Origin: Bacteroidales bacterium
GTDB lineage: Bacteria; Bacteroidota; Bacteroidia; Bacteroidales; P3
Assembly (NCBI GenBank): GCA_017477025.1
Contig: JAFUYA010000027.1
Location: 1-41,725, forward strand
DNA: 41,725 nt
Direction of reading: 5' to 3'
Shown piece by piece: positions 33,616 through 41,725 of the stretch; within the stretch, counting starts at the first letter, position 1; every line of letters starts with the position of its first letter. Made by a program: the position numbers and the translations under genes. Under the pieces are notes generated by a model. The model had not been told where the DNA came from. It worked only from the letters and a program-made list of their open reading frames with translations, and ran no database searches.

Positions 33616-34170
33616 ATGTCAAGAATAGGAAAATTGCCGATAAGTATTCCTCAGGGAGTTGAAATTAAGGTTTCTGACACGAACGTAGTTACTGTCAGCG
33701 GTAAATTGGGTAAGTTAGAACAGGCTGTAGATCCTTCTATTAAATTGAATGTAGAGGACGGAGTTTTGCATTTACAGCGTAATGGAGAATCTAAGAGAGA
33801 AAAATCCATGCATGGGTTGTATCGTGCTTTGTTGAATAATATGGTTACAGGAGTTTCTGAAGGTTTCCATACGACACAAGAGGTGATAGGTGTCGGTTAC
33901 AAGGCACAAGCTCAAGGACAGATTTTAGAGTTAGCTTTGGGATATTCTCATAGCATATTTATGGAGCTTCCGGAAGAAATAAAGATTGAGACGGTAACAG
34001 AGAAAGGAAAGAATCCTCTTATTAAGATGACATGTTGCGATAAGCAATTGTTAGGTCAGGTTGCTGCTAAAATTCGTTCGCTACGCAAACCTGAACCATA
34101 CAAAGGAAAAGGAATTCGATTCCAGGGAGAAGTTATTAGAAAGAAAGCTGGTAAAGCGGCTGCTAAATAA
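33616..34170 (+). CDS. rplF: Large ribosomal subunit protein uL6
   Basis: 184 residues, two similar alpha/beta domains near the sarcin-ricin loop. MSRIGKLPISIPQGVEIKVS and the end RKPEPYKGKGIRFQGEVIRK are typical. AGGAGG (33602-33607) lies 8 nt before the ATG, a clean Shine-Dalgarno site in a genome that mostly lacks them. Confidence 0.97.
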   Translation: MSRIGKLPISIPQGVEIKVSDTNVVTVSGKLGKLEQAVDPSIKLNVEDGVLHLQRNGESKREKSMHGLYRALLNNMVTGVSEGFHTTQEVIGVGYKAQAQGQILELALGYSHSIFMELPEEIKIETVTEKGKNPLIKMTCCDKQLLGQVAAKIRSLRKPEPYKGKGIRFQGEVIRKKAGKAAAK

Positions 34171-34203
34171 AAAGTTATAATAAAAAATCTGAGGATATAT
34201 AAA

Positions 34204-34557
34204 ATGGCAACAAAGAAAGATAATAGAAGACTTAAGATAAAGATGAGGATTCGAAAGAGAGTCGTAGGAACTCAAGATAAACCTCGTCTTACGGTATTTA
34301 GAAGTAATAAGGAGATATATGCACAACTGATAAACGATGAGAGCGGTAAAACGTTAGTTTCTGCTTCTTCATTGGAGAAAGGTTTTGTTAAACAAGGGAC
34401 AAAGTCAGAGGTTGCATCAAATATTGGAAAAATTATTGCAGAGAAAGCGATATCTGCCGGATTTACCACTGTGGTTTTTGACAGAAACGGATATTTGTAT
34501 CATGGTAGAGTGAAAGCTTTGGCAGAAGCTGCAAGGGAGAACGGATTAAAATTCTAA
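34204..34557 (+). CDS. rplR: Large ribosomal subunit protein uL18
   Basis: 117 residues. It binds 5S rRNA with uL5. [40 protein letters not shown] and [20 protein letters not shown] are diagnostic. It follows rplF by 33 nt and ends 4 nt before rpsE. Confidence 0.97.
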   Translation: MATKKDNRRLKIKMRIRKRVVGTQDKPRLTVFRSNKEIYAQLINDESGKTLVSASSLEKGFVKQGTKSEVASNIGKIIAEKAISAGFTTVVFDRNGYLYHGRVKALAEAARENGLKF

Positions 34558-34561
34558 AGGC

Positions 34562-35080
34562 ATGGCAGATCTAAATATAAAGAGAATAAAATCCAGCGAG
34601 ATAGAATTTAATGATAAGCTGGTTAGCATTAATCGTGTTACGAAAGTTACAAAAGGTGGTAGAACGTTTAGTTTTTCTGCTATAGTTGTTGTCGGTAATG
34701 GTAACGGTATTGTAGGCTATGGTCTTGGCAAGGCAAAAGAGGTTACGGCTGCCATTGCAAAAGGTTCTGAGGATGCGAAAAAGAATCTCATTAAGGTGCC
34801 TATCATGCGTGGAACCATTCCACATGAACAAGAGGGAAAATATAGTGGAGCAAAAGTATTCCTAAAACCGGCAGCACAAGGAACAGGAGTAAAGGCAGGA
34901 GGTGCAATGCGTGCTGTTTTGGAGAGTGTAGGCGTGAAGGATGTCTTGGCTAAGTCAAAGGGTTCCTCCAATCCTCATAGTGTGGTGAAAGCTACTATTG
35001 CAGCCTTACTTAAAATGAAAGATCCATATACAGTTGCAAAATTGAGAGGTGTTGAAATGGATAGAGTGTTTAACGGATAA
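34562..35080 (+). CDS. rpsE: Small ribosomal subunit protein uS5
   Basis: 172 residues. With uS3 and uS4 it forms the mRNA entry channel and supports decoding accuracy. [40 protein letters not shown] and [20 protein letters not shown] are typical. The loop around KVTKGGR, a spectinomycin-resistance site elsewhere, looks normal. Confidence 0.97.
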   Translation: MADLNIKRIKSSEIEFNDKLVSINRVTKVTKGGRTFSFSAIVVVGNGNGIVGYGLGKAKEVTAAIAKGSEDAKKNLIKVPIMRGTIPHEQEGKYSGAKVFLKPAAQGTGVKAGGAMRAVLESVGVKDVLAKSKGSSNPHSVVKATIAALLKMKDPYTVAKLRGVEMDRVFNG

Positions 35081-35091
35081 AAGAATGACAG

Positions 35092-35280
35092 ATGAAAAAG
35101 GTTAGAGTAACGCAAGTAAAGAGTGGTATAGGATATCCACTTCGTGAAAAGATGACTTTGAGATCTTTAGGATTGAGAAAGATGCATCAGACTGTTGAAC
35201 ATAATGTAACTCCTCAAATAATGGGAATGATTGCAAAGGTTAATCATCTTGTTAAGTTTGAAGAATTTGAAGAGAATTAA
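35092..35280 (+). CDS. rpmD: Large ribosomal subunit protein uL30
   Basis: 62 residues, a short protein of the usual size (VRVTQVKSGIGYPLREKMTL; LGLRKMHQTVEHNVTPQIMG). The eleven bases between the rpsE stop and this ATG leave no room for a separate promoter. Confidence 0.95.
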   Translation: MKKVRVTQVKSGIGYPLREKMTLRSLGLRKMHQTVEHNVTPQIMGMIAKVNHLVKFEEFEEN

Positions 35281-35303
35281 TTAATACTTAAAATAGTACA
35301 AAT

Positions 35304-35738
35304 ATGGATTTGAGTAATTTAAAACCTGCAAAGGGTTCTACTAAGGGACGTAAAAGAATAGGTAGAGGACAAGGATCTGGTTATGGTGGTACATCTACAA
35401 GAGGGCATAAAGGAGCTAAATCCCGTTCAGGTTATCACCGTAAAGTTGGTTTTGAGGGAGGACAAATGCCTTTGTACAGACTTTTACCTAAATTCGGATT
35501 CAAGAATATAAATCGTGTAGAGTATAGAGGAATTAATTTGGATACCTTGGAAACTTTATCTGAAAAATATCAAACAAAAGATTTGACCTTGGAAATGTTG
35601 AAGGGATCTTCTAACGACAAGGTAAAAGTTCTTGGTCGAGGTGAAGTTAAAAGTGCATTAAATGTTACCGTGAATGCGATCTCTAAAACAGCAAAGGCAG
35701 CTATAGAGTCAAAAGGTGGAGTCGTAACAATAATCTAG
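35304..35738 (+). CDS. rplO: Large ribosomal subunit protein uL15
   Basis: 144 residues. A Gly/Arg/Lys-rich extended N-terminus (RGQGSGYGGTSTRGHKGAKS) penetrates 23S rRNA, and a globular C-terminal domain follows (EGGQMPLYRLLPKFGFKN; VKVLGRGEVKSALNVTVNAI). It lies 8 nt before secY, as in nearly all bacteria. Confidence 0.97.
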   Translation: MDLSNLKPAKGSTKGRKRIGRGQGSGYGGTSTRGHKGAKSRSGYHRKVGFEGGQMPLYRLLPKFGFKNINRVEYRGINLDTLETLSEKYQTKDLTLEMLKGSSNDKVKVLGRGEVKSALNVTVNAISKTAKAAIESKGGVVTII

Positions 35739-35746
35739 TACTGTGT

Positions 35747-37099
35747 ATGAAACGATTTATAAATACAATCAAAAATATTTGGTCAATAAAAGACTTAAGA
35801 GACAGGATTCTGTTTACATTGGGATTAGTACTTGTATATAGAATCGGTTCTTATGTCGTTATACCCGGAATAAATCCTGCCGATTTGGGAACATTACAAA
35901 GCCAAACTAAGGATGGTGTTTTGGGGTTATTGAATATGTTTTCAGGAGGTGCTTTTTCTCATGCTTCAATTTTTGCATTGGGAATTATGCCGTATATCAC
36001 AGCATCCATTGTTGTGCAGTTATTGACAATGGTTGTACCTTATTTCATAAAAATGCAGCGTGAAGGAGAAAGTGGTAGAAATAAAATTAACCAAATTACG
36101 AGATGGCTTACTGTGATAGTTACTATATTTCAGTCGTTTGCATATTTGGCAAACCTTAGAGCACAGGTTGGAGGTGCGGAGATATACAATATCTTCGGTG
36201 GCGATAGTCTGACTTTCTTTAATTGGGTATTGCCGATATCTGTTCTTTTGACGTGCGGTACCTTATTCGTTATGTGGTTAGGAGAGAGAATCACAGACAG
36301 AGGTATTGGTAATGGCATCTCGTTGTTGATTATGATTGGAATTATAGCTCGTTTACCTTTTGCACTATTCGCAGAGTTCGCATCAAGAATGGAAGATCAA
36401 GCAGGACAACTTGTTATAGTTTTTGTTGAATTAATTGTTTTGTTGATCGTTATAATGCTCTGCATATTATTAGTTCAGGGAACAAGGCGAATCCCTGTTC
36501 AATATGCTAAGAGAATTGTAGGAAACAAACAATATGGCGGAACTCGTCAGTACATTCCTATAAAGGTGAATGCTGCAGGTGTTATGCCTATTATATTTGC
36601 ACAAGCTATCATGTTTATTCCTGCAACATTGTTCGGATTCTCAGATTCTTCTTCTATGCAAGGTATAAAGGCTGCTTTGACAAATTTTGATGGATTTTGG
36701 TATAACTTCATATTTGCTGTGATGGTTATTGCTTTTACGTATTTTTATACGGCAGTAGCAGTTAATCCTCAACAAATGGCTGCTGATATGAAAAAGAACG
36801 GAGGTTTTATTCCTGGTGTAAAACCCGGGAAGAAAACGGAGGAATTCTTTGATAATATCTTGTCAAGGGTGACTTTACCAGGATCTATCTTTCTTGCTTT
36901 GGTAGCAATATTGCCTGCTATAGTTCGTTTATTCGGAGTTAATTCTCAATTCGCACAGTTTTATGGCGGAACTTCCTTGTTGATTCTTGTTGGTGTAGTT
37001 TTAGATACATTGCAACAGATAGAGAGCCGTTTGTTGATGAGACATTACGATGGTTTAACTAAGACAGGAAGAATAAAAGGAAGAGGCGGTAATTATTAA
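35747..37099 (+). CDS. secY: Preprotein translocase subunit SecY
   Basis: 450 residues with ten TM helices, the channel of the SecYEG translocase in the inner membrane. Start MKRFINTIKNIWSIKDLRDR; plug and lateral-gate region GGAFSHASIFALGIMPYITA; GIGNGISLLIMIGI in the middle; a cytosolic loop RRIPVQYAKRIVG that contacts ribosome and SecA. Part of the spc operon just after rplO. Confidence 0.98.
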   Translation: MKRFINTIKNIWSIKDLRDRILFTLGLVLVYRIGSYVVIPGINPADLGTLQSQTKDGVLGLLNMFSGGAFSHASIFALGIMPYITASIVVQLLTMVVPYFIKMQREGESGRNKINQITRWLTVIVTIFQSFAYLANLRAQVGGAEIYNIFGGDSLTFFNWVLPISVLLTCGTLFVMWLGERITDRGIGNGISLLIMIGIIARLPFALFAEFASRMEDQAGQLVIVFVELIVLLIVIMLCILLVQGTRRIPVQYAKRIVGNKQYGGTRQYIPIKVNAAGVMPIIFAQAIMFIPATLFGFSDSSSMQGIKAALTNFDGFWYNFIFAVMVIAFTYFYTAVAVNPQQMAADMKKNGGFIPGVKPGKKTEEFFDNILSRVTLPGSIFLALVAILPAIVRLFGVNSQFAQFYGGTSLLILVGVVLDTLQQIESRLLMRHYDGLTKTGRIKGRGGNY

Positions 37100-37114
37100 A
37101 CACTGATTTTGTAG

Positions 37115-37909
37115 ATGATACGTGTAAAAACATATGAAGAAATAGAACAGATGAAGTCTGCCGCCCTGCTGGTCGGCAAGACTTTGGCTGAAGTTTCCAA
37201 GTATATTGAGCCTGGTGTTTCTACAGGGAAACTTGACTCAATAGCCGAAGATTTTATACGATCATTTGGTGCAGAGCCAACGTTTAAAGGGTATGGTGGC
37301 TTTCCAGCTTCTTTATGTATTTCAATAAATGAGGTGGTGGTACACGGTATTCCAGGATCAAGACTTATTAAGGAAGGCGATATTGTTTCTATTGATTGCG
37401 GTTGCACACTTAACGGATGGGTCGGAGATTCTGCATACACCTTTGCAGTTAGAGGTGTAAAGGATGAAGATAAGCAACTTTTGAAAGTAACGAAGGAATC
37501 TTTGTATAGAGGAATAAAGAAGTGTGTGATCGGGAACAGACTTGGTGATTTGGGCTATGAGATACAGTCGTATTGTGAATCGTTCGGTTACGGAGTAGTT
37601 CGTGAATTGTGTGGGCATGGAGTAGGGCATGTTATGCATGAAGATCCCAATGTTCTCAATTACGGAAGGCGAGGAACCGGTATTAGATTCAGAGAAGGAA
37701 TGACTTTGGCTGTTGAGCCTATGATAACATTAGGGAATAAGGAAGTAATTTTCCATAATGACGGTTGGACTTGTACAACCGTTGATAATTCTTCTGCCGC
37801 CCATTTTGAACACGATATTGCCGTGACCAAGAATGGACCTGTTATTTTGTCAAGTTTTGATGAAATAGAGTCTGCTATACAAAATAATGTGAATTTGGAA
37901 TTAATTTAA
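37115..37909 (+). CDS. map: Methionine aminopeptidase, type I
   Basis: 264 residues. It removes the N-terminal Met from nascent proteins. The five metal ligands can be placed: two Asp in SIDCGCTLNGWVGDSAYTF, His in GHGVGHVMHEDPNV, Glu in LAVEPMITLG and Glu in AHFEHDIAVT. It has the short type I form with no N-terminal zinc finger and no type II insert. It is 15 nt after secY and 12 nt before infA. Confidence 0.97.
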   Translation: MIRVKTYEEIEQMKSAALLVGKTLAEVSKYIEPGVSTGKLDSIAEDFIRSFGAEPTFKGYGGFPASLCISINEVVVHGIPGSRLIKEGDIVSIDCGCTLNGWVGDSAYTFAVRGVKDEDKQLLKVTKESLYRGIKKCVIGNRLGDLGYEIQSYCESFGYGVVRELCGHGVGHVMHEDPNVLNYGRRGTGIRFREGMTLAVEPMITLGNKEVIFHNDGWTCTTVDNSSAAHFEHDIAVTKNGPVILSSFDEIESAIQNNVNLELI

Positions 37910-37921
37910 ATATAGTGTATT

Positions 37922-38140
37922 ATGTCAAAACAAGAGCCTATACAGTTGGATGGTATAGTAACAGAGTCTTTAGGTAATGCTATGTTCAGAGTGGAATTAG
38001 AGAGCGGGCATGTTATCACTGCATCCATTTCGGGAAAGATGAGAATGCATTACATAAAGATTCTTCCGGGAGATAAAGTACAGATAGAGATGTCTCCCTA
38101 TGATTTGACTAAAGGAAGAATAACTTATAGACATAAATAA
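37922..38140 (+). CDS. infA: Translation initiation factor IF-1
   Basis: 72 residues, an OB-fold that blocks the A site during initiation. [40 protein letters not shown] and the end [12 protein letters not shown] are conserved. It is between map and the small rpmJ gene, the classic spc-alpha junction. Confidence 0.98.
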   Translation: MSKQEPIQLDGIVTESLGNAMFRVELESGHVITASISGKMRMHYIKILPGDKVQIEMSPYDLTKGRITYRHK

Positions 38141-38146
38141 AAAGAG

Positions 38147-38263
38147 ATGAAAGTAAGAACCTCAGTAAAAAAGAGATCTCCTGAGTGTATAGTTGTAAAG
38201 CGCAAGGGAGTGGTTTATGTAATCAACAAAAAAAATCCTAAATTTAAACAAAGGCAAGGTTGA
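38147..38263 (+). CDS. rpmJ: Large ribosomal subunit protein bL36, zinc-free type
   Basis: A 38-residue ORF found by reading the gap after inf[21 protein letters not shown], then [18 protein letters not shown]. The usual CxxC...C...H zinc site is reduced to one Cys (SPEC), so this is the zinc-independent form. It ends in TGA. Six bases separate it from the infA stop, and rpsM begins 43 nt later. Confidence 0.95.
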   Translation: MKVRTSVKKRSPECIVVKRKGVVYVINKKNPKFKQRQG

Positions 38264-38306
38264 TTATTTTGAATTATTAACTTAAATAAAACAAATTGAT
38301 TAGTTT

Positions 38307-38684
38307 ATGGCAAGAATTGCAGGTATAGACTTACCGAGAAATAAACATGGCGTTATAGGATTGACCTATATATACGGTATAGGTCGAAGTACAGCTTCTA
38401 AAATATTAGCTGAGGCTGGTATTCCTGAGACAAAGAAGGTAAGTGAGTGGAGTGATGATGAGCAAAATGCAATCCGAAACGTCATCAGCGAAAACTATAA
38501 GGTTGAAGGAGACCTTAGAAGTGAAGTGCAGATGAATATAAAACGTTTGATGGATGTAGGTTGTTATAGAGGTATTCGTCACCGTATGGGTTTGCCGGTT
38601 CGCGGACAAAGTACAAAGAATAATGCAAGAACGCGTAAAGGCAAGAAGAAAACCGTTGCAAATAAGAAGAAAGCAACTAAGTAA
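38307..38684 (+). CDS. rpsM: Small ribosomal subunit protein uS13
   Basis: 125 residues. It bridges the 30S head to the 50S subunit and contacts P-site tRNA through its C-terminal tail. [36 protein letters not shown] and [20 protein letters not shown] are typical. The basic tail ([14 protein letters not shown]) is normal. It opens the alpha part of the cluster. Confidence 0.97.
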   Translation: MARIAGIDLPRNKHGVIGLTYIYGIGRSTASKILAEAGIPETKKVSEWSDDEQNAIRNVISENYKVEGDLRSEVQMNIKRLMDVGCYRGIRHRMGLPVRGQSTKNNARTRKGKKKTVANKKKATK

Positions 38685-38764
38685 GTAAAAAGTAAAAATT
38701 AATGAGTGGGTTACGGATGCATAGTTTTCTTTTGATGTAACTCAAAAATTGCAAGAAAATTAAG

Positions 38765-39154
38765 ATGGCAAAAAATTCAAAACCGGTAAAGAAAAGAGTA
38801 GTAAAAGTTGAACCGCAGGGCAAAGCATTTATCTTTGCATCTTTCAATAATTGCATTATTTCATTGACCAATAATGCAGGTCAGGTAATATCATGGTCTT
38901 CGGCCGGAAAGATGGGTTTCAAGGGGTCAAAGAAAAATACACCGTATGCATCTCAAATGGCAGCTGCTGATTGTGCTAAAGCTGCATACGATTATGGTTT
39001 GAGAAAGGTAAAAGTATTTGTTAAGGGTCCCGGTGCAGGAAGAGAAGCTGCAATCAGAGAGATAAACACCAGCGGAATTGAAGTTATGGAGATAACGGAT
39101 GTAACCCCGTTACCTCATAACGGATGTCGTCCTCCGAAAAGAAGACGTGTATAA
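38765..39154 (+). CDS. rpsK: Small ribosomal subunit protein uS11
   Basis: 129 residues, in the 30S platform beside the mRNA exit. [40 protein letters not shown] and the C-terminal [16 protein letters not shown] are diagnostic; the NG in the last block is the position where E. coli S11 forms isoaspartate. An 80-nt spacer separates it from rpsM. Confidence 0.97.
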   Translation: MAKNSKPVKKRVVKVEPQGKAFIFASFNNCIISLTNNAGQVISWSSAGKMGFKGSKKNTPYASQMAAADCAKAAYDYGLRKVKVFVKGPGAGREAAIREINTSGIEVMEITDVTPLPHNGCRPPKRRRV

Positions 39155-39189
39155 ATTTAGTATTAAAAAGCAAAAAGATTTAGAGAAAA

Positions 39190-39789
39190 ATGGCAAGATA
39201 TACAGGACCTAAAACAAGAATTGCAAGAAAGTTTAGAGAGCCGATTTTCGGAGCAGATAAGTCTTATGACAGAAAGAGTTATCCTCCGGGACAGCATGGT
39301 GCTAATAGAAGAAAGAAACAGTCTGAATACGGAATACAGTTGATGGAAAAGCAGAAAGCTAAATACACATACGGTATTTTAGAAAGACAGTTCAGAAGAT
39401 TGTTTGATATGGCTTCTCGAAAAGGTGGAGTAACAGGTGAGGTTTTACTTCAGTTGATTGAATCAAGATTGGATAATGTAGTATATCGTTTGGGTATAGC
39501 TCGTACGCGTGCACAGGCTCGTCAGTTAGTTTCCCACAGACATATAACGGTAAATGGGAATGTTGTAAATATTCCTTCTTATCTATTGAAAGAAGGCGAT
39601 TGTGTCGGAGTTAGAGAACGTTCAAAGTCTCTTGAGGTTGTTACGGATTCTCTTGCATCTAAAGTGTCTTATTCATGGCTTGATTGGGATGATGCAAAGA
39701 TGGAAGGAAAGTTTAATAATTATCCGCAGAGAGCAGATATTCCTGAGAATATCAATGAACAGGCTATCGTAGAGTTGTATTCTAAATAA
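39190..39789 (+). CDS. rpsD: Small ribosomal subunit protein uS4, zinc-free type
   Basis: 199 residues. A primary 16S rRNA binder that guides 30S assembly and, in E. coli, represses the alpha operon. The N-terminus ([20 protein letters not shown]) has no Cys, so the zinc-free form is present. The S4 RNA-binding domain spans ~90-150 ([30 protein letters not shown]). [18 protein letters not shown] is conserved. Confidence 0.97.
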   Translation: MARYTGPKTRIARKFREPIFGADKSYDRKSYPPGQHGANRRKKQSEYGIQLMEKQKAKYTYGILERQFRRLFDMASRKGGVTGEVLLQLIESRLDNVVYRLGIARTRAQARQLVSHRHITVNGNVVNIPSYLLKEGDCVGVRERSKSLEVVTDSLASKVSYSWLDWDDAKMEGKFNNYPQRADIPENINEQAIVELYSK

Positions 39790-39810
39790 TAAAATAAATA
39801 AATAAGTAAA

Positions 39811-40821
39811 ATGGCCATATTAGCTTTTCAACAACCTGAAAAGGTTATAATGATAGAGTCTGATGATTACAGAGGAAAGTTTGAGTTTCGTCCGTTAGAA
39901 AGAGGCTACGGAATAACTATAGGAAATTCATTACGCAGGGTTCTTCTGTCTTCATTAGAAGGTTTTGCTGTTACTTCTATCAAGATTGACGGTGTTAGTC
40001 ATGAGTTTGATACGATTCACGGAGTAATGGAAGATATGACTGAAATCATCCTTAACTTAAAGAGACTTCGTATTAAAAGACAGATCGAAGATGAGGATTG
40101 GGAAGAGATCTCATTCAAGATAGAAGGTAAAACCGTTTTTAAGGCAGGTGATATAAACAAATATCTTGAAGCTTTTCAGGTATTGAATACAGATATTGAG
40201 ATCTGTCATATGACTCCGGATGAAAATAAAGAGCTTCCTTCGTTGTCAGTTACTATGAGGATTGAAAAGGGTAGAGGATATGTGCCTTCAGAAGAAAATG
40301 TTAAACAGAATGCTCCTATCGGAACAATAGCAATAGATTCTATTTTTACACCGATAAAGAATGTAAATTATTACGTAGACAACTATCGTGTAGAACAAAA
40401 GACAGACTATGAAAAATTGACTTTTGAGATAGAAACTGACGGTTCTATTACCCCAAAGAATGCATTGAAAGAAGCAGCGATGATTCTTATCAAGCATTTC
40501 ATGTTGTTCTCTGATGAAAAAATAGATATACAAACGGATACAAAGAATGATACTGAAGAATTTGATGAGGAAACACTTCATATACGTCAGTTATTGAAAT
40601 CCAAATTAATTGATATGGATTTGTCTGTACGTGCATTCAACTGTTTGAAGTCTGCAGAGATTGAGACACTGGGAGAACTTGTTGCTATTTCCAAGGCAGA
40701 TTTACTTAAATTCAGAAATTTCGGAAGAAAATCTCTTTCTGAACTTGAGAATTTAGTTAAATCCAAAGGTTTGGAATTCGGTATGGATATTTCAAAGTAC
40801 AAATTAGAAGAAAAGGAATAA
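39811..40821 (+). CDS. rpoA: RNA polymerase alpha subunit
   Basis: 336 residues. The N-terminal domain (1-~230) dimerises and nucleates polymerase assembly: [20 protein letters not shown], then [19 protein letters not shown]. After an acidic linker ([11 protein letters not shown]), the C-terminal domain (~255-330) binds UP elements and activators: [20 protein letters not shown], then [20 protein letters not shown]. It is 21 nt after rpsD and 4 nt before rplQ. Confidence 0.98.
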   Translation: MAILAFQQPEKVIMIESDDYRGKFEFRPLERGYGITIGNSLRRVLLSSLEGFAVTSIKIDGVSHEFDTIHGVMEDMTEIILNLKRLRIKRQIEDEDWEEISFKIEGKTVFKAGDINKYLEAFQVLNTDIEICHMTPDENKELPSLSVTMRIEKGRGYVPSEENVKQNAPIGTIAIDSIFTPIKNVNYYVDNYRVEQKTDYEKLTFEIETDGSITPKNALKEAAMILIKHFMLFSDEKIDIQTDTKNDTEEFDEETLHIRQLLKSKLIDMDLSVRAFNCLKSAEIETLGELVAISKADLLKFRNFGRKSLSELENLVKSKGLEFGMDISKYKLEEKE

Positions 40822-40825
40822 GGAT

Positions 40826-41323
40826 ATGAGACACGGTTGTAAAGTAAATCATTTATCAAGAACGGCTGCACATAGAAGTGCAATGCTTTCTAATATGGCT
40901 GTTTCCTTGATAAAAGAGAAAAGGATAGAAACAACATTAGCAAAAGCAAAAGCTTTGCGTAAATATGTTGAACCGCTTATTACTAAGAGTAAAGAAGATT
41001 CTACCCATCAAAGACGTATGGTTTTTGCTTATCTTAGAGATAAGGAAGCCGTAACGGAATTGTTTAGAGAAGTTTCTCAGAAAGTAGCAAACCGTAACGG
41101 AGGTTATACAAGAATCCTTAAGTTGGGCAGACGTTTGGGTGACGGAGCAGAAATGGCTATGATGGAGTTAGTTGATTACAATGATAATATGTTGAAAGAT
41201 ACTGTTGTTAAGAAAGCAAAATCAACTCGTCGTAGTAGTAAAAAGAAAGTTGTTGTTGAAGATTCAAATGTTGCGGAATCTAAGGCAGAAGAAGTCGAGA
41301 ATAAGACAGAAGAAAATAAATAA
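40826..41323 (+). CDS. rplQ: Large ribosomal subunit protein bL17
   Basis: 165 residues. The first ~115 are the L17 fold near the tunnel exit ([40 protein letters not shown]). The remaining ~45 form a tail that is first basic (RRSSKKK) and then acidic ([15 protein letters not shown]), longer than in E. coli but usual in Bacteroidetes. Last gene of the cluster. Confidence 0.97.
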   Translation: MRHGCKVNHLSRTAAHRSAMLSNMAVSLIKEKRIETTLAKAKALRKYVEPLITKSKEDSTHQRRMVFAYLRDKEAVTELFREVSQKVANRNGGYTRILKLGRRLGDGAEMAMMELVDYNDNMLKDTVVKKAKSTRRSSKKKVVVEDSNVAESKAEEVENKTEENK

Positions 41324-41344
41324 TATCTGTTTTATTTATACAGT

Positions 41345-41376
41345 AAGTGGGCTTTATTTGATAATAAAGCCCACTT
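41345..41376 (+). terminator. Terminator of the ribosomal cluster
   Basis: A perfect 14-bp stem (AAGTGGGCTTTATT, 41345-41358, with AATAAAGCCCACTT, 41363-41376) and a 4-nt loop, followed by TTTT. It starts 22 nt after the rplQ stop. Confidence 0.92.
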
Positions 41377-41380
41377 TTTT

Positions 41381-41725
41381 GTTTTAGAAATTTGTGATTG
41401 AGAAAATGTTAGATGAATATTATTGGATGAAAAAAAACAAAACTTTGGTTGGAGATAGTGTAATTAAATTAAGATTTAAAAAAGATTGATGTAAAGAGTA
41501 GTGTTTTTCTTCCCTGTATTACTTATACCGTCTTGTATAGATTTGTCTAAAAGTGTTTATTATGGGATATTAATGAAAACTTATGGACTTATTTGCATTA
41601 GAATAGAATGAGATTATATTTCACTTTTGTTTTTCCGTAGTTCTATTTTAGCGACTGTACAAACTTATGTAGTGAAAGTATCCGTTTGTTTTAACGTAGT
41701 TAAAACTTTTGCTGTTCAAATAATA
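41381..41725. other. Gene-free right end of the window
   Basis: No ORF, tRNA or clear repeat is visible in the last 345 bases. TAGATTTG at 41538-41545 fits the -7 consensus without a matching -33 box, so a promoter for a gene beyond the edge is possible but unproven. Confidence 0.4.

Overview
The window is AT-rich DNA from a member of the Bacteroidota, most likely order Bacteroidales. Three things point there. The ribosomal genes follow the Bacteroidetes order rpsL-rpsG-fusA-rpsJ with no tuf, then S10-spc-alpha with secY-map-infA-rpmJ. Several upstream regions carry the Bacteroidetes promoter TTTG-N19-21-TAnnTTTG. Most start codons have no Shine-Dalgarno sequence. TGA is a normal stop here (it ends rpsJ and rpmJ), so the code is the standard bacterial one.

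Layout. 1-2850: phage- or mobile-element-like genes on the plus strand: a C-terminal fragment, a 448-aa protein with a gut-phage virion-protein-like motif, a small membrane protein and two coupled orphans, all AT-rich and separated by terminators. 2880-3230: a gene-free stretch with a 25-bp perfect hairpin. 3231-7572: a minus-strand cluster built around an SPFH/virion-core-like protein, with two GYF_2 (DUF4339) proteins, a TerB-like/zinc-ribbon/transmembrane protein, a Cys-rich mini-protein, a 4-TM protein and a conserved unknown. It looks like a membrane-associated stress or defence module. 7746-8260: the remnant of a DUF4143-type ATPase with its middle deleted, behind a 16-bp palindrome. 8266-10688: a minus-strand kinase / LRR / DNA-binding-like cluster. 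The kinase and the TM-LRR part seem to be one receptor-kinase-like protein split by a +1 frameshift.

11080-21022 is housekeeping: a membrane pyrophosphatase gene (hppA) interrupted by one in-frame TGA, a BFN/DUF151 protein, then leftward rseP, an outer-membrane-type protein, purine nucleoside phosphorylase and dxr, followed by an aminotransferase and two DUF1573 proteins. pfkA stands alone at 21237-22214. After about 0.75 kb of apparently empty DNA, a textbook promoter at 22941-22972 and a ~295-nt leader able to form several long stems open one very long cluster (23275-41323): str, S10, spc and alpha operon genes ending with rpoA and rplQ and a strong terminator. S4, S14 and L36 are all in zinc-free form.

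The points most worth a second look are the in-frame stop in hppA, the split kinase-TM-LRR gene, the SPFH/TerB/GYF_2 cluster, the structured rpsL leader, the internally deleted ATPase, and three ribosomal genes with strong Shine-Dalgarno sequences in a genome that otherwise lacks them. All identifications come from reading the sequence and remembered family motifs; no database search was run.
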